Of a stretch of DNA of 64,000 bases, positions 29,354 through 38,693 are shown in pieces. The stretch comes from Propionimicrobium sp. PCR01-08-3 (GTDB lineage Bacteria > Actinomycetota > Actinomycetes > Propionibacteriales > Propionibacteriaceae). The DNA lies in NCBI RefSeq assembly GCF_030286045.1, contig NZ_CP127390.1:2187482-2251481 (forward strand), written 5' to 3'. Made by a program: the position numbers and the translations under genes. How positions within the stretch are numbered: position 1 is the first letter of the stretch; the number at the start of each line of letters is the position of its first letter. The notes under the pieces were generated by a model. It did not search any database and was not told the origin of the DNA. It was given only the letters and a program-made list of their open reading frames with translations.

Positions 29354-30562
29354 TCACGTTTTGGCGTCTTTCCTCAACGCGAGGTCATCGATGTGTTCTT
29401 CCGACAGCAGGTTTTGCTCTACTAGAAGCGCGGCACCCCGCACGCCGCCTGTGTCATCCAACTGGCTGTTCAGGATCGATAGCTTGCGTGTAGCAAGCGG
29501 CAGCGAGCGTTCGTAGACGACGCTTCGAACTGCTGCCACGAACTGGTCCGAAGCGCATCCGACCCGACCGCCGATGATGATCGCCTGTGGGTTCAGCAAG
29601 CTCGTGGCCACAGCCACCGCTTCACCCACACGTTGCGCCGCCTCATGGACCAAATCCATTACCAGCGGAGTGCCGTGCTGGATGACGTCTGCAACCTCAC
29701 CTGCATCGATCCCCGCATAGGATGATTCGCGCGCAGCAAAGTCCCTCGCAAGCGCCCATCCGCCAGCGAGCGCCTCCAAACATCCACGTTTTCCGCATCG
29801 ACAGATGATGTCCTCGCGACCTGCGACATGGACGTGCCCGATGTCCCCCGCGGCGCCATCGGCGCCTCGATCGATTGCTCCGGATATCTTCAGCGCGCTG
29901 CCTATGCCCTGACCGATTTTTACGAACAGCACATGCTCTACGTCTGTTAAAACCGTCTCGCTCTCAGCAAGGAGAAGGAGGTTCACATCATTGTCGACGA
30001 ATGTAGGAACGCCAAAGATGTCGCGAAAGTACCCTGCGATATCAAAGCCTGACCACCCGGACATCACGGACCAGCCCACGGTACGACCGCCCGGATAGTC
30101 CACGGGGGCAGGAACGCCGACGCCGACTCCCGCGATCTGACGCTGTTCTGGCTTCAGTCCGTCCTGCAGTTCGGTTGCGGCGACAACGACGTTGGAGAGC
30201 AGGTGGTCTGAGGCGACGGTCAGGTCGATTGGAATCGCTTGTTGAGCAATAATCTTCCCACCGAACGCCACGAACGCCACCCGAGCGTATCGTTCACCAA
30301 TATCAACACACAGCGAGATAAACCGTTCCGCGGCGAACTCGATACTGCTGGCGGGACGCCCACCAGTCGAGTTGCGCGCGGTGGTTGCGCGGGCCAGTCC
30401 AAGCCTCGTCAGTGCCGTCACGCGTTCATCGACGGTCGGTCTCGACAGTTCTGTCGCACGGGCGATCTCGCTACGGGTGGCGGAGCCGCCCGCCTCAATG
30501 ATTGTGCGCAGCACTGCCCCGGGTCCGGTCTTCTGTCGCCGGGAGTGGTTCGCTGCGCTCAA
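29354..30562 (-). CDS. ROK family transcriptional regulator
   Basis: A 402-residue XylR/NagC-type repressor. A winged helix (about 15-75, TRSEIARATELSRPTVDERV) precedes the ROK sugar-binding domain with DIGERYARVAF, the zinc site CRCGKRGCLE and the GDIGHVHV sequence. I start it at TTG 30562, with GAGAAGGA upstream; TTG 30592 is possible but leaves no leader. It lies at the downstream end of the sugar ABC operon in the same orientation and is its likely regulator, responding to a sugar or sugar phosphate. Confidence 0.88.
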   Translation of the reverse strand: MSAANHSRRQKTGPGAVLRTIIEAGGSATRSEIARATELSRPTVDERVTALTRLGLARATTARNSTGGRPASSIEFAAERFISLCVDIGERYARVAFVAFGGKIIAQQAIPIDLTVASDHLLSNVVVAATELQDGLKPEQRQIAGVGVGVPAPVDYPGGRTVGWSVMSGWSGFDIAGYFRDIFGVPTFVDNDVNLLLLAESETVLTDVEHVLFVKIGQGIGSALKISGAIDRGADGAAGDIGHVHVAGREDIICRCGKRGCLEALAGGWALARDFAARESSYAGIDAGEVADVIQHGTPLVMDLVHEAAQRVGEAVAVATSLLNPQAIIIGGRVGCASDQFVAAVRSVVYERSLPLATRKLSILNSQLDDTGGVRGAALLVEQNLLSEEHIDDLALRKDAKT

Positions 30563-30647
30563 GGACGCACCATCCTTCTCTTTCCCGCACAATGGGATCG
30601 TCTGAGATTAATGTTGTAAACGCTCAATTCCCGCAGTCCATCTGGGT

Positions 30648-32108
30648 TCATGCGCCGGTCTCGGTTAGGACACGTGCCAGCTTAGTGAACTGATGCCATC
30701 GGTCACTGAGCGGCCCGCTGTACTCCGCCTCTCCACGACGTCCCCCGGATACTGCGTGATCCGGCTCGTCAGGGACGGCCCACCCGCTGCTCTCGGCTGC
30801 TATTTGAGCCACGCCGAAGGAGGAGCCTCGGTCAGTGAATCTAATCGGCTGCTCAAACACTTGGGCAAGGATGCTGCGCCACCGGTCGATCTCTGTGCCT
30901 CCGCCTGACGCGACGAGTCGGAAGTCTCCTCCGATCCGAGATGCGTCTGCTACCTTATCTGCGAGCGTCCTCAGGTCGAACGCGACGCCTTCCATTACTG
31001 AGTAGACGAGGTCGCCCGAACTTTGGGAGGAAGTCAGCCCGATGAAGGAACCTGGCGCGCCCCCTCCGTTCTCTGTGTCTCGTTGACCTTGAAGGTAGGG
31101 CAGAAACACAGGGGCATTGGTGGGCCCTGTGGCGGTGACAGCGAGTCTTCCTACGTCTTGGCCCAATAGGCTCGCGATCCACTCGAGGGCGAGGCCGGAG
31201 CTGTGGCTTGAGTCGAGGACCAGCCATTGGCTACCTGTCACATGCCGGAATGAGCCAGCCACGGGCTGAGCACTCACCGTGAATGCCACACCCGAGGTCC
31301 CCAGCGATAGGCCGACTGTTGTAAGGTCCGTGACTCCCAAGGCCACCGCCTGAGCAGATTGATCGCCGCATCCTGCGACCACGGGAACTCCGCCCAACAC
31401 TGCGGCCAGGTCATCAGGCAACATGCAGTTGTGCTCTCCGATCGTTCCTGTGATCTCATGCGAGGCGACAGTCGGTGGCAGAAACCCCATCGGTATCCCG
31501 ATTTGCGCGCATAAGTCGGAGTCCCATGTGCCCGTGTGTGTGTTTAGCAACCCGGTCCCTGACGCATCACTCAAGTCTGTCGCGATACCCGCACCGAGAC
31601 GGCGCCGAATCTCGTCTTTCGGATTGAGAGTCAGGCTGACCCGGGCGAACGCTTCCGGTTCATGAGCGCGCAGCCATAGGGCGTGCGCGACGGTGAGCGC
31701 CGGCATAGCCTGATTGCCAGTGATCTCGGCGTACTGCGGAATGTGCCGGTTGATCCATGCGCATTCAGCTCCGGCCCGTTTGTCTGACCACAGGATCGAT
31801 GGTCTGACAGCCTTCCTGCGATCGTCTAGAAAGACACTGGTATGCATCTGACCCGTCAGCCCGACGGTGCTGGTGCTAGGGCTGACTTGCACCGACTCCT
31901 TTGCGAGCTCGCTCAGCAGTTGGCGCAGGACGTCAACCGTCGCCAGCCACCAGGACTGCGTGCTCTGTTCAGCCCATCCAGGCTGCGGAGCCCCTGTCGG
32001 GTAGACGGCAGAGCGCACGTTGATCACTCGTCCGTCTTCAACGATGGCCGTCCCTTTGACTGAACTCGTCCCGACGTCGAGACCGACAGCCACTTTCGGG
32101 GTGTCCAT
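30648..32108 (-). CDS. FGGY family carbohydrate kinase (xylulokinase-like)
   Basis: A 486-residue sugar kinase. The N-terminal phosphate loop GLDVGTSSVKG, substrate loop GLTGQMHT, SILWSDKRAG and the ATP-binding GLSLGTSGV match XylB-type kinases that phosphorylate ketoses such as D-xylulose. ATG 32108 overlaps the SDR stop (TGATG); GTG 32114 is an alternative. Substrate is not certain: the adjacent SDR suggests a polyol is first oxidised to the ketose that this kinase uses. Confidence 0.9.
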   Translation of the reverse strand: MDTPKVAVGLDVGTSSVKGTAIVEDGRVINVRSAVYPTGAPQPGWAEQSTQSWWLATVDVLRQLLSELAKESVQVSPSTSTVGLTGQMHTSVFLDDRRKAVRPSILWSDKRAGAECAWINRHIPQYAEITGNQAMPALTVAHALWLRAHEPEAFARVSLTLNPKDEIRRRLGAGIATDLSDASGTGLLNTHTGTWDSDLCAQIGIPMGFLPPTVASHEITGTIGEHNCMLPDDLAAVLGGVPVVAGCGDQSAQAVALGVTDLTTVGLSLGTSGVAFTVSAQPVAGSFRHVTGSQWLVLDSSHSSGLALEWIASLLGQDVGRLAVTATGPTNAPVFLPYLQGQRDTENGGGAPGSFIGLTSSQSSGDLVYSVMEGVAFDLRTLADKVADASRIGGDFRLVASGGGTEIDRWRSILAQVFEQPIRFTDRGSSFGVAQIAAESSGWAVPDEPDHAVSGGRRGEAEYSGPLSDRWHQFTKLARVLTETGA

Positions 32109-32884
32109 CACCACAGCGTGTATCCCCCATCAATGGTGAGAACCGTGCCTGTCATGAACGAGGAGTCGTCGCTGGCGAGGTAGAGGGCGAGGGGCGCGAT
32201 CTCGGACGGAGATCCATAGCGTCCCATAGGTACTTCATCCCGCCAGTAGTGCGCATAATCCTCGTACTCGGTCGAGGCGATCGCTGTGCGTACGTAACCC
32301 GGAGCAATACAATTCACGCGAACGCCGTCACGCGCCCACTCAGCAGCCAGAGAACGAGTGAGGTGGTGAACGGCAGCCTTGGACACGCCATAGGGCAGGT
32401 GCCATTGTGGGCGGTTGACGATCTGTCCGGACATGGATCCTATGTTGATGATTGAACCATGACCAGCCGGGACCATGACACGCCCGAAAATCTGGCACAT
32501 GCGCCATGTACCGTTCAAGTTCGTATCAAGGACTCGGTCCCAATCCTCATCAGTCAGCTGAAGTGCCGTGGAGTGTAAACCGATTCCCGCAGAGTTGACG
32601 ACGATATCGACGCCGCCGTGTTGGGCGACGACGTCTTGGCAGAGCCTCTCCACGGACTCGCGAGTCGTCACGTCCAACTCATGTGCCTCCGCAGTCCCTC
32701 CTGTCTGGACGATCTGGTCAACCGTGCTCTGGCAGGCCTCCGCATGGCGGGCCGCAACGATCACGGCGGCACCGGCTTCCGCGAGCTTCTGCGCGATTCC
32801 TTGTCCTATCCCGCTGCTGCCGCCTGACACGACAGCTGTCTTACCGACCAACGAGAACGTGTCGGCTTGGGTTGGCTTATGCAT
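32108..32884 (-). CDS. SDR family oxidoreductase (polyol dehydrogenase-like)
   Basis: A 258-residue classical short-chain dehydrogenase. The cofactor loop GGSSGIGQG, NSAG motif, catalytic Ser (GSMSGQ) and YxxxK (YGVSK), and the C-terminal SSFMTGTVLTIDGGYT are all intact. AARH after the second strand hints at NADP or NAD without Asp preference. ATG 32884 has AAGGAAGG upstream and overlaps the ATPase 3' end by 8 bases. In this operon it probably oxidises a sugar alcohol to a ketose. Confidence 0.92.
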   Translation of the reverse strand: MHKPTQADTFSLVGKTAVVSGGSSGIGQGIAQKLAEAGAAVIVAARHAEACQSTVDQIVQTGGTAEAHELDVTTRESVERLCQDVVAQHGGVDIVVNSAGIGLHSTALQLTDEDWDRVLDTNLNGTWRMCQIFGRVMVPAGHGSIINIGSMSGQIVNRPQWHLPYGVSKAAVHHLTRSLAAEWARDGVRVNCIAPGYVRTAIASTEYEDYAHYWRDEVPMGRYGSPSEIAPLALYLASDDSSFMTGTVLTIDGGYTLW

Positions 32885-33698
32885 CTTCTGGGGCCTTCCT
32901 TTCGATGAGGGCGCTTTCAACTTCTGTCGGAGCAAGAGCTCCCGTCATGACCGCCACCACATCACTCATGGAGGTGACTTTCGGATCCACAACTGCAGCG
33001 CGATGACCAAGCCGGTGAATGTGGATCCGGTCCGCGATCCCTCCGACCTCTTGCATGTTGTGACTGATGAGCACCACGGGCAGTCCTCTCTCTTTCACGC
33101 GTTGGATCAGTTCGAGCACTTCACCGGACTCGCGCACCCCAAGTGCCGCAGTGGGTTCATCCATGATGACAACCTTGGAAGCCCACGCAGCGGCCCGCGC
33201 AATGGCAACCGCCTGGCGCTGTCCTCCTGACAAGGTCTCGACCCGCTGGTCCACGGAGTGGATGCCGACGCCGAGGTCCGCGATGTACGCTGCGGAACGC
33301 TTGCGCATCTCCCTTTTGTCCAGGTTGCGGAAAAGCCTGCCTACGAGGCCCCCCTTACGGAGTTCTCGCCCCATGAAAACATTCGACGCGATATCCATTT
33401 GTGGACAGACTGCGAGGTCCTGGTACACGCATTCCAGTCCCGCCAGTCGCGCATCGAGCGGACTTGCGAAATGAGCCGGCTCACCATCAAGAAGAATCTC
33501 TCCGGAATCGGGCGACATGACGCCGGTCAGCATTTTGATGAGGGTCGACTTCCCAGCGCCATTGTCCCCCACGACCGCGAGAATCTCGCCTTGAGCAAGC
33601 TCGAAATCCGCATTAGTCGCCGCGCGGACATGTCCAAAAGTCTTGGTGAGCCCATGCGCCTCAAGAACGACTTGCGGAGCCTGCTGTTCTTGTGCCAT
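32877..33698 (-). CDS. Sugar ABC transporter ATP-binding protein
   Basis: A 273-residue single ATPase domain of the ribose/fructose (RbsA/FrcA) class: Walker A GDNGAGKST, signature LSGGQRQ, Walker B VVIMDEPTAALG and SHNM switch. Unlike RbsA, which has two fused ATPase domains, this has one, as in FrcA. The start overlaps the permease stop (TAATG). Confidence 0.93.
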   Translation of the reverse strand: MAQEQQAPQVVLEAHGLTKTFGHVRAATNADFELAQGEILAVVGDNGAGKSTLIKMLTGVMSPDSGEILLDGEPAHFASPLDARLAGLECVYQDLAVCPQMDIASNVFMGRELRKGGLVGRLFRNLDKREMRKRSAAYIADLGVGIHSVDQRVETLSGGQRQAVAIARAAAWASKVVIMDEPTAALGVRESGEVLELIQRVKERGLPVVLISHNMQEVGGIADRIHIHRLGHRAAVVDPKVTSMSDVVAVMTGALAPTEVESALIERKAPEDA

Positions 33699-34720
33699 TA
33701 CGCGTCAGCCTTCCGTGAGAATCGGTCCACGAGGACAGCCACGATCACGAGGATGCCCGTGGCGATCTCCTGATAAAGGGAATCGATGCCCGCTTGGGTA
33801 AGCCCGTTCTTCAGAACGACGACAATGATCGCGCCGATCATCGATCCGAAAACACCCCCTCGCCCGCCGAACATCGAAGTCCCACCGATAACGACAGCCG
33901 TAATCGCGTCCATGTTGCCGTTCTGATAGGCGCTCGGATCAGCCACCGAAACGCGACCGAAGGACTGCCAGCCAGCGATCGCATAGGTCAGACCCGCCAC
34001 CGCGTACACCGATAGGAGCACCCTGTTTACCTGAACACCGTTGGCGCGCGCGGCGATGGGCGAGTCCCCCACCGCATAAACATGGCGTCCCCACGCCGTT
34101 CGGTTCAGCGCATAGATCATGACGGCGATCATGACGATCCACAGCGCCGTCCCGAGTGTGATCTTGAAATCGCCGATCGTCGTGCCGGTAGACAGCAGAC
34201 GCAAGACTGGATCGGCCACCGGAACGCTCTGCGAGTTTGTGATGAGTCGAGAGGTGGCTGTGAGGATCGTGAACATACCAAGGGTGGCGATGAAGGCCGG
34301 CAGACGCAGTTTTGAGGCAAGCGTCCCGCTGATCAGGCCAATGCCCACACAGACTACGAGCGCGACAATGAGACCGAGTGCGCCGCCATGGTCCTGGGCA
34401 ACCTTCGCTGCAAGGACCATTCCTAGCACCATGCTGGCGGCATTGGCCAGGTCGATTCCCGAGGTAAGTATGACCAGCGTCTGTCCGATAGCAAGCATTC
34501 CGACGACAACAGTCTGTTGGAGAATCAGAGATAGGTTCGGAGCATTAAGAAAGGTGTCTGTCGAGAGCGAGAAGATAATTACGGCGATGATCAGTGCGAG
34601 GATTGGTCCGGTTGATTGCGCGGTCTTGATCTTCGCAAAGACGTCCTTGCCTCGCCCATGGTCATCCGGCTTCCTCCGATTTTCGGCTCTGGCATCAGAC
34701 TCTGCGAGTGTGTCTGTCAT
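33698..34720 (-). CDS. Sugar ABC transporter permease (RbsC-like)
   Basis: A 340-residue permease with about nine membrane helices. A polar 30-residue N-terminus is followed by ILALIIAVIIFSLSTDTFLN, typical of the ribose-type permeases. GQTLVILTSGIDL and GRHVYAVGDSPIAARANGVQVNRV are family marks (coupling loop). It forms the channel with the ATPase and binding protein of the same operon. Confidence 0.93.
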   Translation of the reverse strand: MTDTLAESDARAENRRKPDDHGRGKDVFAKIKTAQSTGPILALIIAVIIFSLSTDTFLNAPNLSLILQQTVVVGMLAIGQTLVILTSGIDLANAASMVLGMVLAAKVAQDHGGALGLIVALVVCVGIGLISGTLASKLRLPAFIATLGMFTILTATSRLITNSQSVPVADPVLRLLSTGTTIGDFKITLGTALWIVMIAVMIYALNRTAWGRHVYAVGDSPIAARANGVQVNRVLLSVYAVAGLTYAIAGWQSFGRVSVADPSAYQNGNMDAITAVVIGGTSMFGGRGGVFGSMIGAIIVVVLKNGLTQAGIDSLYQEIATGILVIVAVLVDRFSRKADA

Positions 34721-34795
34721 ATGTTTGCATTCTTCCGTGAACGGTTAGGGTCCAGCGCAGGACCGCTCTCCGTGGGCGGTCCTACACAATTGGAA

Positions 34796-35836
34796 TCAGT
34801 TACCCCAGCAGTTCTCCAGTCCCCATTCGACGGTCTGGGAATCTATGCCGTCGACTGGATTATCGGTCACGAGCGTTGTACCGGAGTCATTGACTCCGGA
34901 CGGTTCGGTGCCGTTCTCTAGGTAATTGGCAATTGCTTCGACGGCCAGCTGGCCCATCTTGCCGGGGAATTGCATGACGGTGGCGTCGATGTCACCCGAC
35001 TGAACGCTTCGCACACCAGAGCAACTGCCGTCGATGGACGTGACAATAACGTTCCCGGACTTCCCCGTGTTATCGATCGCTGCCGCCGCACCCTGAGCGA
35101 CCGGCTCGTTGATGGTGTAAATAACGTTGATACCGGCGTGAGCCGACAAGAGATTCTCCATCGCAGACTGGCCGGTCTCCACGCTTGATTCTGTCAGAGC
35201 GGTTCCGACGATCTCCGGCGAGTCGTCCGTGATGCCGAAACCCTCGAGGAAGCCATTGTGCCGGTCTGCGGCAGCTCCATCAGACAGGTCGTAGTCGAGC
35301 ATGGCGATTTGGGGTTCCGCCCCGCTCAATTGAGCCTTCGCGTACTGACCCATGAGGCTGCCACCTACAACGTTGTCAGTCTGATAGGACGCGTTAGCTG
35401 TGTCGGCGGGATCAAGCGACGTATTGACGGTGATGACGGTGATGCCGGCATCACGGGCCCGCTGAACAACGTCTACCAAAGCGGTGGCGTTGGCCGGGTC
35501 AAGCACAATTCCGTCGACCTTGCGCGCAATCATCTGCTCAATCGCGTCGACTTGAGTCGCCGAGTCCCCAGTGGTCTTCGACTCTGCAGTGATGACGTCG
35601 TAGCCCCGCTCTTTGGCAGCATCGGCAGCTGAACTCTGGAGGTCAGCGAAAAACGGGTTGGATAGCTGTTGCTCGACAACGCCGATGGTGTATGTCTCTC
35701 CGCCGCCGCTTCCGGCGGATCCCGAGGAACCGGCCTCACCGCCGGATGAGCATCCAACGATCCCGGCGGTAGCGGTGCAGGCAGCAAGCGCGGCAGCCAA
35801 CCACAGGCGGTGGCCCCGCATATCCGATGGTGACAT
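34796..35836 (-). CDS. Sugar ABC transporter substrate-binding lipoprotein (RbsB-like)
   Basis: A 346-residue periplasmic-binding-protein-like lipoprotein. Signal peptide ends in the lipobox IVGC (about residue 28), followed by a Gly/Ser-rich linker. YTIGVVEQQLSNPFFADLQ and DGIVLDPANATALVD match ribose/xylose-type binding proteins. ATG 35836 has GGGGAGA upstream; a longer ORF reading to 35920 is rejected. It is the first gene of the transport operon and so marks the operon promoter side. Confidence 0.92.
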   Translation of the reverse strand: MSPSDMRGHRLWLAAALAACTATAGIVGCSSGGEAGSSGSAGSGGGETYTIGVVEQQLSNPFFADLQSSAADAAKERGYDVITAESKTTGDSATQVDAIEQMIARKVDGIVLDPANATALVDVVQRARDAGITVITVNTSLDPADTANASYQTDNVVGGSLMGQYAKAQLSGAEPQIAMLDYDLSDGAAADRHNGFLEGFGITDDSPEIVGTALTESSVETGQSAMENLLSAHAGINVIYTINEPVAQGAAAAIDNTGKSGNVIVTSIDGSCSGVRSVQSGDIDATVMQFPGKMGQLAVEAIANYLENGTEPSGVNDSGTTLVTDNPVDGIDSQTVEWGLENCWGN

Positions 35837-36310
35837 GGCATTCTCCCCTACGTCGATGTAGTTGGGCCCCGCGATCTCTCGGAGCCTCACGGACGGCTGC
35901 GCCCGTGCATCTATAGTCACACCGTCTTACGCAATCGTCAAGCTAAAGTTTGCGGTCCTTATGCATATTATTTTCATAATTACAGGTTGCGGCGCAACGT
36001 CGGCGTCCGCCCAACCGAGCTGCGGGGAAAATCTCATGTCTGCGCCGCACGCTCTTACCATGCTCCCCGTCCGAAAATGGGTCGTGCACGCGCTGATGGG
36101 CAGGACTGCCCATCAGACAGCGCGATCAGGTACCACCCACAAACTGCGATCCGTTCGACGAACGGGGCGGCAGGCCGTTGAGGTGGAGCAACGCATCGAT
36201 CCCGATGTCGTTCTGATGAACCTCAGGATCATCCCTATTCGGGCATATTGTTTGTGCAAAACTATCGAAATACGATAGGTTTATATCGAATCTCAGGTAG
36301 AGAGACAGCT
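35837..36310. other. Divergent intergenic region before sugar operon
   Basis: This 474-base gap holds the promoter of the leftward sugar operon and that of the rightward DUF2975 gene. The stretch near 35955-35985 is strikingly A+T-rich (CATATTATTTTCATAATTAC) for this genome and is the best promoter zone for the sugar operon. A reading frame across it shows no coding character. Confidence 0.5.
36262..36278. promoter_or_regulatory. CTATCG-N5-CGATAG inverted repeat
   Basis: A 6-bp inverted repeat (36262-36267 and 36273-36278) lies 33 bases before the DUF2975 start, followed by a further TATCGAA at about 36285. It is a good candidate operator for the HTH regulator encoded two genes on, which would make the pair autoregulated. 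Confidence 0.55.
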
Positions 36311-36817
36311 ATGAGTACATGGGTCATTCGGGCCTTGCGTGTGGTGATCGGGATCGCGCTGGCCGGATCGGTGATCGTCCAGGCGGCGATCGTGGCGCTG
36401 CTGTGGTGGGACACTGACAAGGAGCCGACCGGGGTCGAGGTTTCATTGACGATTATCGGTGTTTTCGGCGTCGCGACCTTGCAGATCGTCGCCGTGTGTA
36501 TCTGGCGGCTGCTCACGATGGTCAACCGCAGGACAGTGTTCTCACATACCGCCTTCCGTTTCGTGGATCTGATCATCGGCGCGATCAGCGCTGCCGCGGT
36601 ACTGGTGTTCTCCATAGCGGTGGTTGCCCGGTTCGCAAATCATGCTGTGCCTGGCGATGAGGTCGCACGGGGCCTGGTTGCGTTGATCTGCGGTTTCGCG
36701 TTGGTGATCGCAGGTGTTGCGCTCGTGGTCTATGTGATGCGAACGCTGCTGGCGCAGGCTGTCGCGCGGGACTCCGAGGCGAAGCACCTGCAGTCTGAAC
36801 TCAACGAGGTGATCTGA
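36311..36817 (+). CDS. DUF2975 family membrane protein
   Basis: A 168-residue protein with four membrane helices (about 6-30, 44-66, 85-110, 120-145), as in DUF2975. ATG 36311 follows GAGAG. Such proteins are regularly encoded with a YozG-type HTH regulator, as here; the stop overlaps the regulator start (TGATG). Function of the family is unknown; a membrane sensor or target of the regulator is a reasonable guess. Confidence 0.82.
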   Translation: MSTWVIRALRVVIGIALAGSVIVQAAIVALLWWDTDKEPTGVEVSLTIIGVFGVATLQIVAVCIWRLLTMVNRRTVFSHTAFRFVDLIIGAISAAAVLVFSIAVVARFANHAVPGDEVARGLVALICGFALVIAGVALVVYVMRTLLAQAVARDSEAKHLQSELNEVI

Positions 36818-37068
36818 TGCCGATCATCGTCGATATCGACGTGATGCTCGCCAAACGGAAGATGGCGGTCGGCACTTTGGCCGACCAGGTGGGCATTACC
36901 CCCGCCAACATCGCCGTCCTCAAGAACGGGCGAGCTAAGGCTATCCGATTCACGACCTTGGCTGGCCTTTGCGAGGCGTTGGACTGCCAACCGGGTGATC
37001 TCCTGCGCTGGGTGCCCGACGAGAACGCAGATGTCAGGACGCCGATGGACCAGGAAGTTCATCCGTGA
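36817..37068 (+). CDS. YozG-like Cro/C1 family HTH regulator
   Basis: An 83-residue protein that is almost entirely one helix-turn-helix: MLAKRKMAVGTLADQVGIT..NIAVLKNGRAKAIRFTTLAGLCEALDCQPGDLLRW. The C-terminal acidic tail is short. It is co-translated with the DUF2975 gene and probably binds the CTATCG repeat upstream of both. Confidence 0.88.
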   Translation: MPIIVDIDVMLAKRKMAVGTLADQVGITPANIAVLKNGRAKAIRFTTLAGLCEALDCQPGDLLRWVPDENADVRTPMDQEVHP

Positions 37069-37078
37069 TCAGTGCGGG

Positions 37079-37276
37079 CTATCCGCGATCACGACGCGAT
37101 CCGGCAGCTTCGCCACCGTCAGGAACGTCGGTGGACTCTGTGATGCTCGAGGCTTCCACCTCGCCGCTCTCAGGCTTGACGGATTCCACAGTGAGCGCAG
37201 GTCCGCGGCGTCCCTTATTGACCAGCCGCATGATAGGTCCGGACACCAGCAGCGCCACAGCGATCAGCAAGAACAC
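37079..37276 (-). pseudogene. Displaced C-terminal end of TctA
   Basis: This frame reads FLLIAVALLVSGPIMRL and then a polar Glu/Ser tail, which is what the TctA C-terminus should look like. It is separated from the main tctA frame by one extra C in the six-C run at 37318-37323. With five Cs the sequence would read QMGEGSIGILFTRPVAVV straight into this segment. Confidence 0.75.
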
Positions 37277-38690
37277 AACAGCAACCGGCCTGGTGAAGAG
37301 GATGCCGATGCTGCCCTCCCCCCATCTGGATGCTCTGCCGCAATGACTTCTCGACCAGCGGTCCCAGCACCAAGCCGAGCACCAGTGGAGCAGCAGGAAA
37401 CTTGTGCTGCATCAGGACGTACCCGATCGCGCCGGCCACCACGGCAACCAAGACATCGAACAGATTGTTGTTCAGGCTGTAGGTGCCTGCCAGGGCGACC
37501 GCCATGACGATCGGCACCAAGGTGGTCGGTTTGACCTGAAGGGCCTTGGCGAAAACGGGCACGAGCGGAAGATTGATGATCAGAAGCATCAGGTTGCCGA
37601 TCAGCATGCTCGCCACCAGGCCCCAGAAGATGTCCGGATGCTCGGGAATCAACAGCGGGCCGGGCTGAATGCCCCACATCATGAGCCCACCCAGCAGCAC
37701 GGCGGTACTCGCCGAGCCGGGGATTCCAAGCGTCAGCATCGGCACCATGACACCGGTTGCCGCAGCGTTGTTGGCCGACTCCGGCGCCGCCACGCCTTCG
37801 ACGATGCCGGTACCCAAAAGATTGCGGCGCTTGGCGACACGTTTCTCGACACCGTACGCGAGCAACGACGAAACGGTCGGCCCGGCACCCGGCGCCAGGC
37901 TCACGAAGAACCCCAACAGTCCGCCCCGCCCGACGCTCCAGCTGGCGTTCCTCCAGTCCTCGCGATTCGGCAGCAATCCGCGCAGCGGGGTCTTGAGCGG
38001 ATCGACCCTCGTCCGATGCGCGAGGATGTCGAAGATCTCGGCTAGCCCGAACAGGCCGATCATGATCGGCAAGAAGTCGAGGCCACCCAGCAGGTTGATG
38101 TTGCCGAACGAGAATCTCGACGTGCCCACGATGGGATCCGTCCCGATCGTCGACAAGAGCAGCCCCAGTACGCACATCAGCGCGGCCTTGATGGGCGACG
38201 AACGCCCGATCGTGGTCATCATGGTCAACCCGACCAGGGCCAATGCCAGGTACTCCGGCGGCCCGAAGCTCACGGCGATGTCGGCGAGCGGCGGGGCGAA
38301 GAGCATCAAGCCGAAGACGCTCACGGTTCCCGCGATCCACGACCCGATCGCAGCGATCCCGAGCGCCTTGCCCGCCTGCCCTTTCAAGGCCATCTTGTAG
38401 CCGTCGAAGGTCGTCGCCACACTGGATGGTTCGCCCGGGATATTGACCAGCACCGAGGTCAGCGTCCCCCCGTACATTCCACCGTAATAGGTGGCCGCGA
38501 GCATGATGATCGCAGACGTCGGCTCCAGAGTCGCGCCGAGCGGCAGCAGTAGGGCAATCGCTCCCGACGGTTGGACGCCCGGGAGCGCCCCGACAATCGT
38601 GCCGAGTAGGCAACCGATCATCGCCATAAGCAGATTGGTCGGGGTAAGCGCGATCGAGAAACCTTGCATCAAGAAATCAATGATGTCCAT
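37215..38690 (-). CDS. tctA: Tripartite tricarboxylate transporter permease TctA (frameshifted)
   Basis: The large 12-helix membrane subunit of a TTT system for citrate-like or other carboxylates. The family signatures GALPGVQPSGAIALLLPL (about 34-51) and SLAPGAGPTVSSLLAYGVEKR are present. As given, the ORF is 491 residues, but its last 40 residues after IQMGG are unlike TctA; the natural C-terminus lies in another frame ending at 37079 (see that entry). A single-base insertion in a C/G run at 37318-37323 explains it. The last helix would be lost if the shift is real. tctB lies 3 bases upstream. Confidence 0.88.
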   Translation of the reverse strand: MDIIDFLMQGFSIALTPTNLLMAMIGCLLGTIVGALPGVQPSGAIALLLPLGATLEPTSAIIMLAATYYGGMYGGTLTSVLVNIPGEPSSVATTFDGYKMALKGQAGKALGIAAIGSWIAGTVSVFGLMLFAPPLADIAVSFGPPEYLALALVGLTMMTTIGRSSPIKAALMCVLGLLLSTIGTDPIVGTSRFSFGNINLLGGLDFLPIMIGLFGLAEIFDILAHRTRVDPLKTPLRGLLPNREDWRNASWSVGRGGLLGFFVSLAPGAGPTVSSLLAYGVEKRVAKRRNLLGTGIVEGVAAPESANNAAATGVMVPMLTLGIPGSASTAVLLGGLMMWGIQPGPLLIPEHPDIFWGLVASMLIGNLMLLIINLPLVPVFAKALQVKPTTLVPIVMAVALAGTYSLNNNLFDVLVAVVAGAIGYVLMQHKFPAAPLVLGLVLGPLVEKSLRQSIQMGGGQHRHPLHQAGCCCVLADRCGAAGVRTYHAAGQ

Positions 38691-38693
38691 GAC

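Noticed and set aside
35862-36278. 138-residue ORF in the sugar operon promoter region
   Set aside because: Runs through the A+T-rich promoter zone and the CTATCG repeat; composition is not coding-like.
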